Shown: positions 1-6,892, counted from the first letter of the stretch. The stretch: DNA of 8,687 bases from Acidobacteriota bacterium (GCA_003225515.1 QIAK01000410.1:2234-10920), one strand, 5' to 3'. Notes: a model not told the origin generated them from the letters alone. Numbers and translations are program-made.

Positions 1-168
1 AATCTCCTCCCGGGTCACCATTTCGCCGGGACGTTGAAGCATGATCAGCAGGATCTGGAAGGGCTGCTCCCCCATTTTCACTTTGGTACCGAACTTCCGC
101 AATTCACCGGAGCGCAGGTCCAGCGTGTAAGGGCCGAACGAAGCGGTTCGCGCGGTTGTCACTTTCAT
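1..168 (-). CDS. Winged-helix (OmpR/PhoB-type) transcriptional regulator, N-terminal fragment
   Basis: Partial gene: 56 residues read leftward from the ATG at 168 and run off the left edge without a stop. The fragment reads FGPYTLDLRSGELRKFG (residues 11-27), then KMGEQPFQILLIML (31-44) and PGEMVTREEI (47-56). This is the start of a Trans_reg_C winged-helix DNA-binding domain: the short beta-sheet, then the first helix (LLIML) and the V-T-R-E-E turn leading to the next helix. In Acidobacteriota this domain is often the N-terminus of one-component regulators with TolB/beta-propeller, TPR or kinase-like C-termini; which applies here lies outside the window. No strong Shine-Dalgarno precedes the ATG, but the conserved domain begins about ten residues in, so this start fits. 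It is divergent from the secreted-protein gene at 453. The domain type is confident; the full architecture is unknown. Confidence 0.8.
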   Translation of the reverse strand, partial: MKVTTARTASFGPYTLDLRSGELRKFGTKVKMGEQPFQILLIMLQRPGEMVTREEI

Positions 169-209
169 GTCCGAAAGCCGAAGAAGCGGCCCGGGGGAAG
201 GCGAGCACG

Positions 210-238
210 ATTGTGAGGTTTTCAAACACCATAGTCAA
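210..238 (-). promoter_or_regulatory. Candidate sigma70-type promoter of the winged-helix regulator
   Basis: On the minus strand, TTGACT (233-238) is a 5/6 match to the -35 box. It is followed after 17 bases by CACAAT (210-215), a 4/6 match to the -10 box. Predicted initiation near 203 gives a leader of roughly 35 bases to the ATG at 168. Called by eye only. Confidence 0.4.
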
Positions 239-452
239 GGCCAATCGGACATCTGCGCAGCTTTCACGATCACGTCCTAACTTGCCTATATCCAGCAGCA
301 TAGCCAGTGTTCTGAGAGTGTTCACGAAGTGATGCGGTTTGCATTGCCGCCTAGGCCACCATTCCCGTATGAAGGACGGCGCGATTCTCCCAATCGCAAA
401 TATGGGGGATACAAACAAGGACAACGTCATGGATTCCACAAGGAGAAGCATT

Positions 453-1016
453 ATGAAGTCGACCCTACCTCTGAACTTCGTCAAGATTGCCGCCTGCATC
501 GTCGTGGTAGTTGGAATGGGCGCCACCGCGTTTGCGTCTTGCGGCGATTCTCTGTCGGCGCTGGCAGCGGGAGCGGCTGCGGTCGTTAATCATTCCCATC
601 CGATGCAACAGCACTCTCGGTCTTCCTCAACCAGTTCCGTCAACTCGTCGATTGTTGGCCTCTGGCACATCGAATTCAGCGTGGGCGATCAAACCATCCA
701 GGAAGCCTACCAGCTCTGGAATGTCGGTGGCACTGAGGTGCATAACCCTAATGTCGATCCAAGAACGGGCAACGTTTGCCTGGGAGTGTGGAAGCGGACG
801 GGTTCAGCTGGGAATTACAAGCTCGCTCACCGTGTGTGGAACTACGACGCGAGCGGGAACTTTTTGGGAACCATCAACCTCAGTGAGACGCTTACCCTGG
901 GTCACGGCGGCACTACGCACAGTGGTTCCTTCACCTTGGATTTTTACGACCCTTCCGGCGTTTTCCTGTTCGAGGTAGCCGGTAACGTCACGGCAGAACG
1001 CATTTCAGTTGAGTGA
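453..1016 (+). CDS. Small secreted protein of unknown function, beta-rich
   Basis: 187 residues. The ATG at 453 is chosen because AGGAG (441-445) lies 7 bases upstream and because it gives a clean signal peptide; upstream in-frame ATGs at 339 and 429 would put extra residues before the hydrophobic core. Residues 1-28 form a signal peptide (Lys2, Lys11, a hydrophobic core ending GMGATAFA) with likely cleavage after Ala28. Cys30 follows at once, so a poor lipobox (FASC) cannot be excluded. Residues 45-66 are a Ser/His-rich linker. From about residue 67 comes a beta-strand pattern with repeated GxW/VW signatures (GLW near 69-71, GVW 111-113, RVWNYD 127-132), ending in short strands around SGSFTLDFYD (157-166) and NVTAERI. 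A lipocalin-like barrel is a guess from this pattern. Cys30 and Cys109 could pair. The protein is probably periplasmic or extracellular. I do not recognise a named family and assign no function. Confidence 0.75.
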   Translation: MKSTLPLNFVKIAACIVVVVGMGATAFASCGDSLSALAAGAAAVVNHSHPMQQHSRSSSTSSVNSSIVGLWHIEFSVGDQTIQEAYQLWNVGGTEVHNPNVDPRTGNVCLGVWKRTGSAGNYKLAHRVWNYDASGNFLGTINLSETLTLGHGGTTHSGSFTLDFYDPSGVFLFEVAGNVTAERISVE

Positions 1017-1054
1017 TGTCAGCGAAGCAGTCGACACGATGTACGTCGGGAAGT

Positions 1055-1075
1055 CTCCGCACAATGAGTGCGGAG
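1055..1075. terminator. Hairpin between convergent genes
   Basis: An 8-bp perfect stem, CTCCGCAC (1055-1062) with GTGCGGAG (1068-1075), encloses a 5-base loop. It lies between the stops of the secreted-protein gene (1016) and the FmdB gene (1101), which face each other. No T-run follows on either strand, so it may act as a transcript-end structure or a weak bidirectional terminator rather than a classical intrinsic one. Confidence 0.45.
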
Positions 1076-1100
1076 CCCGGCGACCGTTTCGGCGCATGAT

Positions 1101-1340
1101 CTAGTTCATATCGCCGAGCGAGCAGGCGCCGGGGCCGCGAGGATCGCCACACGATCCGCAGCCACCAGGCGAGGACGCCGGCATCGAAGAGGACGAGCCC
1201 TTCGCCGACACCGCGAAAACCGAGAGCTGCGGTTCCAGTTTACTGGCGTGACATTTGGGGCACGCCGCTTTTTCCTTGCCATAAACGAGCGCCTCGAACT
1301 GGTGGTGACATTCTTTGCAGATGTACTCGAATATCGGCAT
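1101..1340 (-). CDS. FmdB-family zinc-ribbon protein
   Basis: 79 residues, starting MPIFEYICKEC. The start at 1340 is fixed by AGGAG 6 bases upstream on the minus strand and by the family's conserved MP-x-[FY]-EY opening. Metal ligands are C8-x2-C11 and C27-x2-C30, followed by the Ser run at 49-52, exactly the CxxC_CxxC_SSSS pattern of this putative regulatory family. The tail is Gly/Ser-rich with three more cysteines (C61, C64, C73). FmdB was named from a gene near a methylotroph formamidase/amidase locus, but the biochemical role of the family is unsettled; zinc binding is the safe statement. It is likely cytoplasmic, with no signal peptide. It is divergent from the alpha/beta hydrolase with 36 bases between starts, and convergent with the secreted-protein gene. 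Family assignment is firm. Confidence 0.9.
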   Translation of the reverse strand: MPIFEYICKECHHQFEALVYGKEKAACPKCHASKLEPQLSVFAVSAKGSSSSMPASSPGGCGSCGDPRGPGACSLGDMN

Positions 1341-1362
1341 AGATGGCTCCTGATTCTTCTCT

Positions 1363-1391
1363 ATTAGAATCAATTTGTGGCCAGTTCGCAA
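1363..1391 (-). promoter_or_regulatory. Candidate promoter of the FmdB gene
   Basis: Minus strand: TTGCGA (1386-1391), 17-base spacer, TCTAAT (1363-1368; 5/6 to TATAAT). Predicted initiation near 1356 gives a leader of about 16 bases that still contains the AGGAG ribosome site. The -35 box would lie inside the first codons of the divergent hydrolase gene. Confidence 0.4.
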
Positions 1392-2432
1392 ATCCCCGAT
1401 TCCCAGCCGGTTTCCCCGCGGGAGGACTCTCACACAACGCGCTGGTCGGACCGTCCGCCGTTTCGTGCGCGCCGCTGGTTAGGCGGAGGCCATTTGCAGA
1501 CGATCGCCAGCTTTTTTCTTCCGCGAAAGATTCTCCTGGCTTCGCCGGAGCAGCGTCTGGTCGAGGTCGCCGAGGGCGTCAAGGTTCGCTGCTGGTGTTA
1601 TTGGCAGGAGCGCGATCGCGCGCAAGCGCTGACCCTGATCGTCGTCCACGGTCTCGAAGGCTCATCGGATTCTCAATATATGCAGGGCGTCGCGCGGAAC
1701 GGCCTGGAAGCGGGAATGAATGTCGTGCTGATGAACCAACGCAACTGCGGCGGCATGGATCATTTCGCACCGACCCTCTACAACTCGAGCTTGTCAGCGG
1801 ATGTGGCTGCCGTAGTCCGCAACATCCTCGAGAGCGACAAAATCTCACGCTTCGCTCTGATCGGATTTTCCATGGGCGGCAACCTCGTGCTGAAGCTGGC
1901 CGGCGAATGGGGAACCGAGGGGCCACACCAATTTCGAGCAGTTGCGGCGGTCTGTCCGGCGATGGACCTCGCCGCTTCCGCCGACGCGCTGCACGAGCCC
2001 GCCAACCGGATTTATGAATATTATTTTTTGATGCAGCTGTTTCGCCGCCTGCGCCGCAAGGCACGGCTGTTTCCTGGAAAGTTTGACGTCTCGCGGCTTC
2101 GCGGAATCTCAAGCTTGCGAATGTTCGACGATCGCATCACGGCGCACTACTGCGGATTCGCCGGTGCGGACGATTACTACGCGCGGGCTGCGGCAGCCAA
2201 TGTGGTAGACCGGATCGCGGTTCCGACCTTAATCATTCATGCCGCGAATGATCCCTTCATCCGAATGCAGCCAGAAACCCTGCGGCGCGTTGCGGCGAAT
2301 CCGAATATCACGTACGTTGAAACCAACGATGGCGGGCATTGCGCCTTCGTCGGAATCCGCAATGGCGATCGCTCCGACGACGGACGCTGGGCCGAGCGTG
2401 AGGTGGTTGAGTTTGTCAGGCAGGCGGGATAA
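1377..2432 (+). CDS. YheT-type alpha/beta hydrolase
   Basis: 351 residues from a GTG start. An in-frame stop at 1365-1367 rules out a longer protein, and no in-frame ATG occurs before the conserved region; no clear Shine-Dalgarno is visible. The N-terminal RWLGGGHLQTI (33-43) is the signature of the YheT/AB-hydrolase-4 group. The oxyanion-side motif VVHGLEGSS is at 89-97, and MNQRNCGG at 119-126 is also typical of this group. The nucleophile elbow GFSMGG puts Ser165 in place; Asp292 (HAANDPF) and His321 (GGHCAF) complete the triad. Length is near the family norm, slightly extended at the N-terminus. No signal peptide is seen, so it is probably cytoplasmic. Family members are predicted carboxylesterases or lipases; the natural substrate is unknown. 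It converges on the membrane acyltransferase gene with 12 bases between stops. Confidence 0.9.
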   Translation: MASSQIPDSQPVSPREDSHTTRWSDRPPFRARRWLGGGHLQTIASFFLPRKILLASPEQRLVEVAEGVKVRCWCYWQERDRAQALTLIVVHGLEGSSDSQYMQGVARNGLEAGMNVVLMNQRNCGGMDHFAPTLYNSSLSADVAAVVRNILESDKISRFALIGFSMGGNLVLKLAGEWGTEGPHQFRAVAAVCPAMDLAASADALHEPANRIYEYYFLMQLFRRLRRKARLFPGKFDVSRLRGISSLRMFDDRITAHYCGFAGADDYYARAAAANVVDRIAVPTLIIHAANDPFIRMQPETLRRVAANPNITYVETNDGGHCAFVGIRNGDRSDDGRWAEREVVEFVRQAG

Positions 2433-2436
2433 GTTT

Positions 2437-2448
2437 TTAGAATTCTAA
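2437..2448. repeat. 12-bp perfect palindrome at convergent gene ends
   Basis: TTAGAATTCTAA is fully palindromic. It spans the gap between two convergent stops and includes the TAG of the leftward gene (2445-2447). With no loop it is a poor terminator stem, although T-runs flank it (TTTTT at 2434-2438). Confidence 0.4.
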
Positions 2449-3641
2449 GATCGCGCCGGACTGGGTCGGAGCCACGCAACAAAGTTCAGGCGCTGACCTT
2501 TCATTTTGGTGCGAACCCAGGCGAGTACCAGCATCGCGAGCGAAATTATCAACAGGCCCACGGATGCTCCTCCGATTCCCATGCTGTGCTTCGGCAAGAT
2601 CGAAACCCGGCCGTACACAAATTCAATGTGCACCCAATACACCAGCAGTGAGGCCTGGCCGAGCAGGATGACTGGGCTGAATCCCTTCAACGCCGCGCCC
2701 CAGCGGCACCAGGCATAGCTCGCGCTCAGAATGACCAACAGCATGCCTACCCGGATGAGGAAAAAACTCGGGCTGGTGTGCCAGTAATCGTAGACCGCAT
2801 AGAACTGGCGTGGCTGACGGTCGAGCCAGCGTGCAAATTCAATCAGCAGGCTTCCCGCCAGCCCCATCGAAAAAAAAGCCCGCCGCTCCTGCGTGCGCGC
2901 CCATTGGCTTTGCAGAAGGAATCCCACGGCGAGCCCGGCAAATGCAAATGCCGTCCATGGAAACACAGGGAATATCCCAGATTGCGGAACGCCAACATTG
3001 TGCACGCCGTCGACATAGGACTCCAGTGGCCACGGCAGCCACAGCGGACGCCACGTAGTCCACACAAGCGGAGTCGAGAGGGAAATCAGCAGCGCGGTTC
3101 CAATGCCGCTCAACACTAGAGCCGTGCGCCCGGAAAAAAGATTCACGAGGAATGATGAATGTGGAGGCAGCCTGCCCGGGGTGTCCGGCCGGGCGTAGCC
3201 CGCCTGAAGGGCCAGCACAAGCCAGCAAACGATTCCCATCAGCATCATCGAAAGCCCGATGGTATTCAGCACATCTACGCGGAGCAGGTCTGATTTCGGG
3301 GCCCAGCCCCAGGAGACCACATATTCCTGCACGCGAAACAGTAGGCCATAAATGTAAATTTCGCCGCCCCGGACAATGGTTGTGCGCGCGATTTGCGCCG
3401 GCGGCACATTCTTCTGCCAAAGCTTTTCCGTCACCAACGCAAATGAAATCCCCGCCAGAAAGAGAAACAGCGGCGCAGGGAAGGTTCCGCCTAACTGCGA
3501 GTACATGAAGAATCGGCTTTGCCGCGCCGCCGGAGTCAGCCAGGAATCGTAGCAGTGAGTCTGGAACATCAGCAGACAGGCCAACCCGCGCATCCAGTCG
3601 ATGTACGCGAGGCGGGATTTGCCGTCAGAAGCAATAACCAT
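2445..3641 (-). CDS. HGSNAT/DUF1624-like polytopic membrane acyltransferase
   Basis: 398 residues from the ATG at 3641; a GTG at 3659 would add six residues. Neither start has a clear ribosome site. The protein is hydrophobic throughout, with roughly ten membrane segments. Near the N-terminus, RLAYIDWMRGLACLLM (10-25) followed by THCYDSW (28-34; His29, Asp32) is the hallmark first segment of the heparan-alpha-glucosaminide N-acetyltransferase-like family. LFLFLAGISFAL (58-69) and LLRVDVLNTIGLSMML (119-134) follow, also family-typical. The C-terminal part holds PVFPWTAFAFAGLAVG (225-240) and LGQASLLVYWVHIEFVYG (327-344), resembling the last segments of membrane acyltransferases that present a conserved His from the membrane. 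The role is probably transfer of an acyl group onto a sugar or other envelope substrate; donor and acceptor are unknown. No neighbouring glycan genes help to define it. Confidence 0.8.
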   Translation of the reverse strand: MVIASDGKSRLAYIDWMRGLACLLMFQTHCYDSWLTPAARQSRFFMYSQLGGTFPAPLFLFLAGISFALVTEKLWQKNVPPAQIARTTIVRGGEIYIYGLLFRVQEYVVSWGWAPKSDLLRVDVLNTIGLSMMLMGIVCWLVLALQAGYARPDTPGRLPPHSSFLVNLFSGRTALVLSGIGTALLISLSTPLVWTTWRPLWLPWPLESYVDGVHNVGVPQSGIFPVFPWTAFAFAGLAVGFLLQSQWARTQERRAFFSMGLAGSLLIEFARWLDRQPRQFYAVYDYWHTSPSFFLIRVGMLLVILSASYAWCRWGAALKGFSPVILLGQASLLVYWVHIEFVYGRVSILPKHSMGIGGASVGLLIISLAMLVLAWVRTKMKGQRLNFVAWLRPSPARS

Positions 3642-3663
3642 AGCCGAAGCAGATTGCACCGGC

Positions 3664-3691
3664 AGTATACGGCAGCAGCAAGAGCCCGCAA
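3664..3691 (-). promoter_or_regulatory. Candidate promoter of the membrane acyltransferase
   Basis: Minus strand: TTGCGG (3686-3691), 16-base spacer, TATACT (3664-3669; 5/6). Predicted initiation falls at about 3657, on or next to the GTG at 3659. That would favour translation from the ATG at 3641 with a very short leader. Called by eye. Confidence 0.35.
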
Positions 3692-3772
3692 ATTACGGGA
3701 TCTTTTGCAGGGGCCCCAGAGCCGTCGCCAGAAGCATCACCCGAGATGAGTCGATCATGGTGAGATGAGGGG

Positions 3773-3816
3773 GCATCCTGAGCGTAGCCGCCCTTCAGGC
3801 CGAGCGAAGGATCTCC
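3773..3816. repeat. Dispersed-type intergenic repeat (CATCCTGAGCG ... CGAGCGAAGGATCT)
   Basis: The element begins GCATCCTGAGCG and ends CGAGCGAAGGATCTCC. Its outer arms ATCCT and AGGAT are complementary, and internal CCTGA (3778-3782) can pair with TCAGG (3795-3799). This layout matches, from memory, a short imperfectly palindromic element scattered through intergenic DNA of Acidobacteriota and some other phyla. Only one copy lies in this window, so the repeat status rests on recognition, not on repetition seen here. Confidence 0.5.
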
Positions 3817-4035
3817 CAAACCACTGAATAAGGGGGCCTAAACGGCATGCAAATATCAAACGTCCGGGAGCACCGACCCTCCGCAGGAATACCAGGAACT
3901 TTCCTGCACGATTGGGGTTAACACTTGCAGAGCCCTCGCCCAACACTTCCAAACGCCCGCGAGAAGCACAAAGACGGCTTTAAGACCAAACTTCGTTAAG
4001 TTTTCTGTCTCCATACAACCTTAAAGCCAACAGCC

Positions 4036-4064
4036 TTGATCGAACAGACATTACCCGATATAAG
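4036..4064 (+). promoter_or_regulatory. Promoter of the S53 protease gene
   Basis: TTGATC (4036-4041; 4/6), a 17-base spacer, and TATAAG (4059-4064; 5/6) make the best sigma70-type promoter in the window. Initiation near 4071 leaves about 33 bases of leader with GGAG (4096-4099) before the ATG at 4105. The TTG at 4036 that could begin a longer frame is therefore better read as the -35 box. Confidence 0.55.
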
Positions 4065-4104
4065 CTTAAACACAGATCTTAGTGCCGTTCTGCCCGGAGT
4101 CTCC

Positions 4105-6795
4105 ATGCGAATTGTGAAGTCGGTGTTGTTTGGACTTTTACCTGCCCTCCTGTTTGCCGCTCTTTCCTCCAGCCTGACTTATGCCGCTACGCCGGACCGC
4201 ATCTCCGGCGCATTGACCAGCGGCCGGACCGTGGCCCTCCGCGGAAGCGTCCATCGCCGGGCTGTTCCCGAATTCGATCAGGGGCCGGTTGACCCAGCCA
4301 TGCGGATGGGAACCATCACCCTCATGACGTCCCGGACGGCGGCTCAGCAGAAAGCGATCAATCGACTTTTGGCCCAGCAGCAGGACCGCAGATCGGCCAA
4401 CTATCACAAGTGGCTGACTCCCGAGCAGTATGCCGATCGCTTCGGCTTGAGCCAGAACGATATGCAGAATATGGCGGCTTGGCTGAAGTCCAAGGGCTTC
4501 AGCATGATTCAGCCGGCTCGTGGGCGCAACTGGATTTCCTTCACCGGAACCGCCGCCCAGGTCGAAAGCGCCTTCGGAACCGAGATTCATCATTTCAACG
4601 TGAATGGCGAATTGCACTACGCTAACGCGTCCTCGCCGGTCGTCCCAGCAGCCTTGGCGGGAGTTGTAACCGGCATGCGCGGCCTGCATGATTTCCTGCC
4701 GCGCCCGAGAGGCGTGCATCGCAACGTCGGCCTACGCCCGTATTACAACAGTTCCGCCTTCGGCGACCTGGTCGCCCCGGGAGATATTGCGGCGATTTAC
4801 GATATTCAGACGCTCTACGATGCCGGCATCGACGGCTCCGGACAGAAGCTCGCAGTGATGGGACAGACTGATGTCTACCTGGCGGATATTACTGACTTCC
4901 GAACAGGTTTTGGGCTCTCGGCCATTACCTGCACCACAAATTCGAGTGGCGTGATCACCTCTTGCGACGATCCACACTTCAAGTACGTACTAGGCGGAGC
5001 TGACCCGGGAGTAAGGTCAACGACTGGCGATGTCAGTGAGGCCGACTTGGATATCGAGTGGTCCGGGGCCGTCGCCCGGGGCGCGCAGATTATCTATGTG
5101 AATGCGAGCGATACTTTTACTTCGTTCTACTACGCAATCGACAACAATGTCGCGCCGGTCATCAGTTTGAGCTATGGTTTTTGTGAGTTCGACGATAATT
5201 TCGTTCTCGATTCTTCGGGAAATCCTATCGCCAATGGGGACGAAGCCGAACTGCAAAAGGCGAGTTTGGCGGGCATCACGTTCGTGAATTCCAGCGGTGA
5301 CAGCGGCGCGGCAGAGTGCGACTTCAGCAACACCGTGAGCGCCACTAATCAGGCCACACAAGGTTTGGCCGTGAGCTATCCCGCAAGCAGCCCGCAAGTA
5401 ACCGGCGTAGGCGGGACCGCGATTCCGTTAGCGAACTTTACGAGCCAGTTCTGGCAACAATCGAACACTACTAATGGCGGCTCGGCTACGGGGTATGTTC
5501 CCGAGCAGGTCTGGAATGATGACGCCGAAATCGCGCAGTTTTGTCAGGGGCAGACATCGGGGCAAGGCTTTACTTTTTGCCAACAAGGTGGCAGCACGCC
5601 TGTACCGGGTTGGGTTGCGATCAACAGTGCTGCCAAGGCCCAGCAAGACATAGGGATTTCCTCCACCGGCGGCGGTGCCAGCAATTGCGCCATACAAACT
5701 GCTGATAACTCATCCTGCGTCTCCGGCTTCCCGCAGCCTTCCTGGCAGACCGTAACACTTTCCGGCCAGGGAAGCGTGCGCTTCTCTCCCGACGTTTCCT
5801 TCCTGGCTACACCGAATTTCCCCGGCTACATTTTTTGTACACAGCTGTCGGAACTGGGCGATAGCGGCAGCGGTAGCGCCTGCGCCGGAGGTATCACAAG
5901 CGCGCTCAATCTGAACTCCCCTCCGCTCATTGGCGGGACCTCGGCGTCGGCCCCGGTGTTTGCGGGAATGGTAACGTTGCTCAACCAGTACCTGGCTGCC
6001 AACGGTGGTCTGGGCAACGTCAATCCGATGCTCTACTCATTGGCCGCCGTGACCCCGTCCAACGGCGCATTTAACCCAGTCACGACTGGCGACAATACTG
6101 TCCAGTGTGTTGCGGGCGAACCCTCAGTCCAACCCGCGGCACTGCGCTGCCCAAGTACTGGCGTGCTGGGCTTCCAAGCCTCCAATGCGGATACTACGAC
6201 CGGATTTAACCTGGTTGCAGGACTCGGGTCTGTGAATGCGAACCATCTCGCGGTGGCGTGGGCTGATACATTGACCACTGGTTTTACTTTCACTTCCAAC
6301 GCCGCCAGCTACCAGATTTCGCAAGGCTCCAGCGCTGACGCAACTCTTACCGTCTCGATGGTTGGCGGCTTTAACGATACGGTCAGCTTCACCTGCACTG
6401 ATTCGGCGCCGGAATCCACTTGCACCGCTCCGCCTTCGGTTAACACGACCACAAACGTTAGCTTCCACATCACCACTACACCCGCAAACGCGGCCATGCT
6501 TCGGCCCTCGAATGCGAATGGAGGTTCGCGGCTCTTGTACGCGGCGTTGCTTCCGGGACTCCTCGGATTGATGTTCACTGCCGGCTCGAGACGGCGCTCG
6601 CTTCGCAGCATTCGTTTCCTGGCTCTGATCGTCGCCCTGGGATGCTCAACCATGTGGCTGTCCTCTTGCGGCGGCGGTAGTGGTGGAGGCGGCGGTTCAA
6701 GTGGCGGAACGCCCAAAGGCAACTACCAGATAACCGTGAATGCCACGTCGGGTTCGACAGTTCAGACCCAGACCATCAACTTGTCCGTCCAGTAA
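4105..6795 (+). CDS. Secreted S53 (sedolisin/kumamolisin) protease with Ig-like and transmembrane C-terminus
   Basis: 896 residues. The ATG at 4105 has GGAG 5 bases upstream, follows a good promoter, and begins directly with a signal peptide (residues 1-27, MRIVKSVLFGLLPALLFAAL ... LTYA). Residues about 50-185 are a pro-kumamolisin activation domain (YHKWLTPEQYADRFGLS near 100-116). The catalytic domain spans roughly 222-720 and keeps the Glu/Asp/Asp/Ser set: Glu312 and Asp316 in SEADLDIEW, Asp399 in NSSGDSGA, and Ser613 in GGTSASAP. It should be a serine-carboxyl endopeptidase, secreted as a zymogen and usually acid-active. Expected calcium-site aspartates appear replaced (Pro658, Asn702). 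An Ig-like region follows (723-793), then two hydrophobic segments (about 809-826 and 835-853) separated by SRRRSLRSIR, a SSCGGGSGGGGG stretch (Cys855), and a final beta-rich tail. The arginine loop suggests a cytoplasmic turn with both flanks outside. Monocistronic, with its own terminator. Confidence 0.93.
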   Translation: MRIVKSVLFGLLPALLFAALSSSLTYAATPDRISGALTSGRTVALRGSVHRRAVPEFDQGPVDPAMRMGTITLMTSRTAAQQKAINRLLAQQQDRRSANYHKWLTPEQYADRFGLSQNDMQNMAAWLKSKGFSMIQPARGRNWISFTGTAAQVESAFGTEIHHFNVNGELHYANASSPVVPAALAGVVTGMRGLHDFLPRPRGVHRNVGLRPYYNSSAFGDLVAPGDIAAIYDIQTLYDAGIDGSGQKLAVMGQTDVYLADITDFRTGFGLSAITCTTNSSGVITSCDDPHFKYVLGGADPGVRSTTGDVSEADLDIEWSGAVARGAQIIYVNASDTFTSFYYAIDNNVAPVISLSYGFCEFDDNFVLDSSGNPIANGDEAELQKASLAGITFVNSSGDSGAAECDFSNTVSATNQATQGLAVSYPASSPQVTGVGGTAIPLANFTSQFWQQSNTTNGGSATGYVPEQVWNDDAEIAQFCQGQTSGQGFTFCQQGGSTPVPGWVAINSAAKAQQDIGISSTGGGASNCAIQTADNSSCVSGFPQPSWQTVTLSGQGSVRFSPDVSFLATPNFPGYIFCTQLSELGDSGSGSACAGGITSALNLNSPPLIGGTSASAPVFAGMVTLLNQYLAANGGLGNVNPMLYSLAAVTPSNGAFNPVTTGDNTVQCVAGEPSVQPAALRCPSTGVLGFQASNADTTTGFNLVAGLGSVNANHLAVAWADTLTTGFTFTSNAASYQISQGSSADATLTVSMVGGFNDTVSFTCTDSAPESTCTAPPSVNTTTNVSFHITTTPANAAMLRPSNANGGSRLLYAALLPGLLGLMFTAGSRRRSLRSIRFLALIVALGCSTMWLSSCGGGSGGGGGSSGGTPKGNYQITVNATSGSTVQTQTINLSVQ

Positions 6796-6821
6796 AACCG
6801 CACGCTATGCTCAGATTTCAG

Positions 6822-6850
6822 ACGCTCCGCTCATGCGGAGCGTTCTTTTT
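6822..6850 (+). terminator. Intrinsic terminator of the S53 protease gene
   Basis: A 9-bp perfect stem, ACGCTCCGC (6822-6830) with GCGGAGCGT (6835-6843), has a TCAT loop and is followed by TCTTTTT (6844-6850). It sits 26 bases after the stop. The reverse strand lacks a T-run after the stem, so it serves mainly the rightward gene. Confidence 0.9.
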
Positions 6851-6892
6851 GGACTGGGGCGAATGCTACGTGCGACATTTAAGTTCGCAAGC

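Larger units (their letters stand above)
3642..4104. other. Gene-free stretch between divergent genes
   Basis: 463 bases without a credible gene. From left to right it holds the candidate leftward promoter (3664-3691), a GAGATGAG direct repeat (3743-3750 and 3762-3769, period 19), a repeat-like element (3773-3816), and the rightward S53 promoter (4036-4064). The open frames here lack ribosome sites and resemble no family. I see nothing specific between about 3820 and 4030 beyond AT-richer sequence after about 3970. Confidence 0.6.

Noticed and set aside
104..526. 140-residue minus-strand frame across the divergent gap
   Set aside because: It overlaps the real regulator start and the secreted-protein gene, has no ribosome site and no family-like pattern.
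1343..2017. 224-residue plus-strand frame overlapping the hydrolase
   Set aside because: It is in another frame of a gene with an intact catalytic triad and has an Arg-rich, unstructured composition.
1579..2112. 177-residue minus-strand frame
   Set aside because: It is a shadow of the alpha/beta hydrolase; composition is Arg/Ser/Pro-rich, as expected of an antisense frame in GC-rich DNA.
2839..3420. 193-residue minus-strand frame
   Set aside because: It lies in a shifted frame within the membrane acyltransferase, whose own frame carries conserved family motifs.
3743..3769. GAGATGAG direct repeat as a regulatory site
   Set aside because: Only two 8-base copies of a low-complexity purine-rich word, far from either promoter; too weak to call.
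4036..4104. N-terminal extension of the S53 protease from a TTG codon at 4036
   Set aside because: The TTG is part of a good -35 box, the extension would place 23 residues before a normal signal peptide, and the ATG at 4105 has a GGAG site.
4138..4719. 193-residue minus-strand frame antisense to the protease prodomain
   Set aside because: The plus frame has signal peptide and pro-kumamolisin motifs; the antisense frame shows none.
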